This document shows positions 5,956 to 6,806 of a stretch of 6,806 bases of DNA, in pieces. The translations under genes and the position numbers were made by a program. Source of the stretch: Bacillota bacterium (lineage in GTDB: Bacteria; Bacillota; Desulfotomaculia; Desulfotomaculales; Desulfallaceae). Below the pieces are notes generated by a model. The model saw only the letters and a list, made by a program, of their open reading frames with translations. It was not told the DNA's origin and made no database searches. Within the stretch, counting starts at the first letter, position 1, and each line of letters begins with the position of its first letter. The DNA is taken from assembly GCA_009781965.1 (NCBI GenBank), contig WQUS01000086.1:1-6806 (forward strand). Reading direction: 5' to 3'.

Positions 5956-6806
5956 TTGGACCGTTACCTGTGCATTCATGGTCACTTTTACCAGCCGCCG
6001 CGGGAAAATCCGTGGTTGGAAGCAGTAGAACTGCAGGATTCAGCCCGTCCCTATCATGACTGGAATGAACGGATCACCGCCGAATGTTATGCCCCCAACA
6101 CTGCCGCCCGCATTTTGAATGAGCAGGGTTTAATCATGGATATTGTCAATAATTACAGTAAAATAAGCTACAATTTCGGTCCAACGCTGCTGGACTGGCT
6201 GAAGTACAACAACCGGGAAGTATACCAATCGGTGCTTGATTCAGACCGGGAAAGCAGGGAACGTTTTTCCGGGCACGGCTCGGCTTTTGCCCAGGCTTAC
6301 AACCATATGATTATGCCCTTGGCTAATCGGAATGACAAATATACTCAGGTGTATTGGGGACTCAGAGATTTTGCCAGCAGATTCGGCCGTCCGGCGGCGG
6401 GCATGTGGCTGCCGGAAACAGCCGTGGACCTGGAAACGCTGGATATTATGGCTGAACTGGGCGTTAAATTCACCGTTCTGACCCAGTACCAGGCTAAGCG
6501 GGTGCGCGCGATAAACGGCGGTCAGTGGCAGGAGGTCGGCCCCGCAGGGATCGACTCCACGATGTGTTACCGGCTCAATTTACCGGACTCGGGACGTTCC
6601 ATAAACATTTTCTTTTATAATGGTCCCATTGCTCAGGCCGTGGCTTTCGAAAAATTGCTGGCCAATGGTGATCGTTTCGTACAGCGGCTGATGGGCGGCT
6701 TTCAGGAAAACCTGGGCCGGCTTCAGCTGGTCAGCATTGCTACCGATGGTGAGACCTACGGTCATCACCACCGGCACGGACAAATGGCCCTGGCTTACGC
6801 TCTGCA
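5956..6806 (+). CDS. glycoside hydrolase family 57 protein (DUF3536-associated type), 3' end outside window
   Basis: An open frame of 283 codons runs from TTG 5956 to the window end with no stop; the first residues read (M)DRYLCIHGHFYQPP. GH57 enzymes act on alpha-1,4/1,6-glucans with a retaining mechanism. Visible motifs are conserved region 1 HGHFYQP (8-14), the nucleophile region GMWLPET (149-155, predicted nucleophile E154) and the acid/base region TDGETYGHHH (263-272, predicted acid/base D264). The phrases PRENPWLEAVELQDSA, PYHDWNERITAECYAPN, YNHMIMPLANRNDK and FFYNGPI match my memory of the GH57 group that carries a C-terminal DUF3536 domain, which would lie beyond the window. The gene is 50 bases after malQ and very likely cotranscribed, which fits a role in cytoplasmic glycogen or maltodextrin remodelling. 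The exact reaction (amylase, branching or transfer) is not established from this fragment. No signal peptide is visible. Confidence 0.9.
   Translation, partial: MDRYLCIHGHFYQPPRENPWLEAVELQDSARPYHDWNERITAECYAPNTAARILNEQGLIMDIVNNYSKISYNFGPTLLDWLKYNNREVYQSVLDSDRESRERFSGHGSAFAQAYNHMIMPLANRNDKYTQVYWGLRDFASRFGRPAAGMWLPETAVDLETLDIMAELGVKFTVLTQYQAKRVRAINGGQWQEVGPAGIDSTMCYRLNLPDSGRSINIFFYNGPIAQAVAFEKLLANGDRFVQRLMGGFQENLGRLQLVSIATDGETYGHHHRHGQMALAYAL

Overview
The window looks like a stretch of an anaerobic, strongly Shine-Dalgarno-using bacterium. My best guess is a Clostridia/Peptococcaceae-type Firmicute, inferred from gene families and AGGAGG-type ribosome sites rather than from any marker gene. 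All recognisable genes lie on the + strand and are tightly packed. I see no RNA gene, CRISPR array, transposase or attachment site.

Region 1 (1-3706) is an aromatic-acid/acyl-CoA module. It holds the 3' part of a molybdenum hydroxylase large subunit (xanthine dehydrogenase family, with some 4-hydroxybenzoyl-CoA reductase alpha-like features; 59-2110). This is followed after 45 bases by a benzoate-CoA ligase family enzyme (2156-3706). Together they suggest activation of an aromatic acid to its CoA thioester and reductive or oxidative handling of a ring hydroxyl, but the substrate is inferred.

Region 2 (3707-3853) is an AT-rich gap that probably separates two transcription units. Region 3 (3854-6806) is an alpha-glucan module. 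It holds a GH77 4-alpha-glucanotransferase (malQ, 3854-5905) and, 50 bases later behind a strong ribosome site and a TTG start, the first 283 codons of a GH57 glycosidase of the DUF3536-associated type, which runs off the window end.

The main oddity is at the left edge. Bases 1-84 are a perfect copy of bases 464-547, in the middle of the molybdenum enzyme gene. At base 85 the sequence switches to an earlier part of the same gene. That is the signature of a 463-base tandem duplication (unit 85-547), or of an assembly or amplification chimera that mimics one. Since 463 is not a multiple of 3, the junction shifts frame and the first copy hits a stop at 100-102. I found no convincing evidence for a previously undescribed system; the rest is recognisable metabolism.
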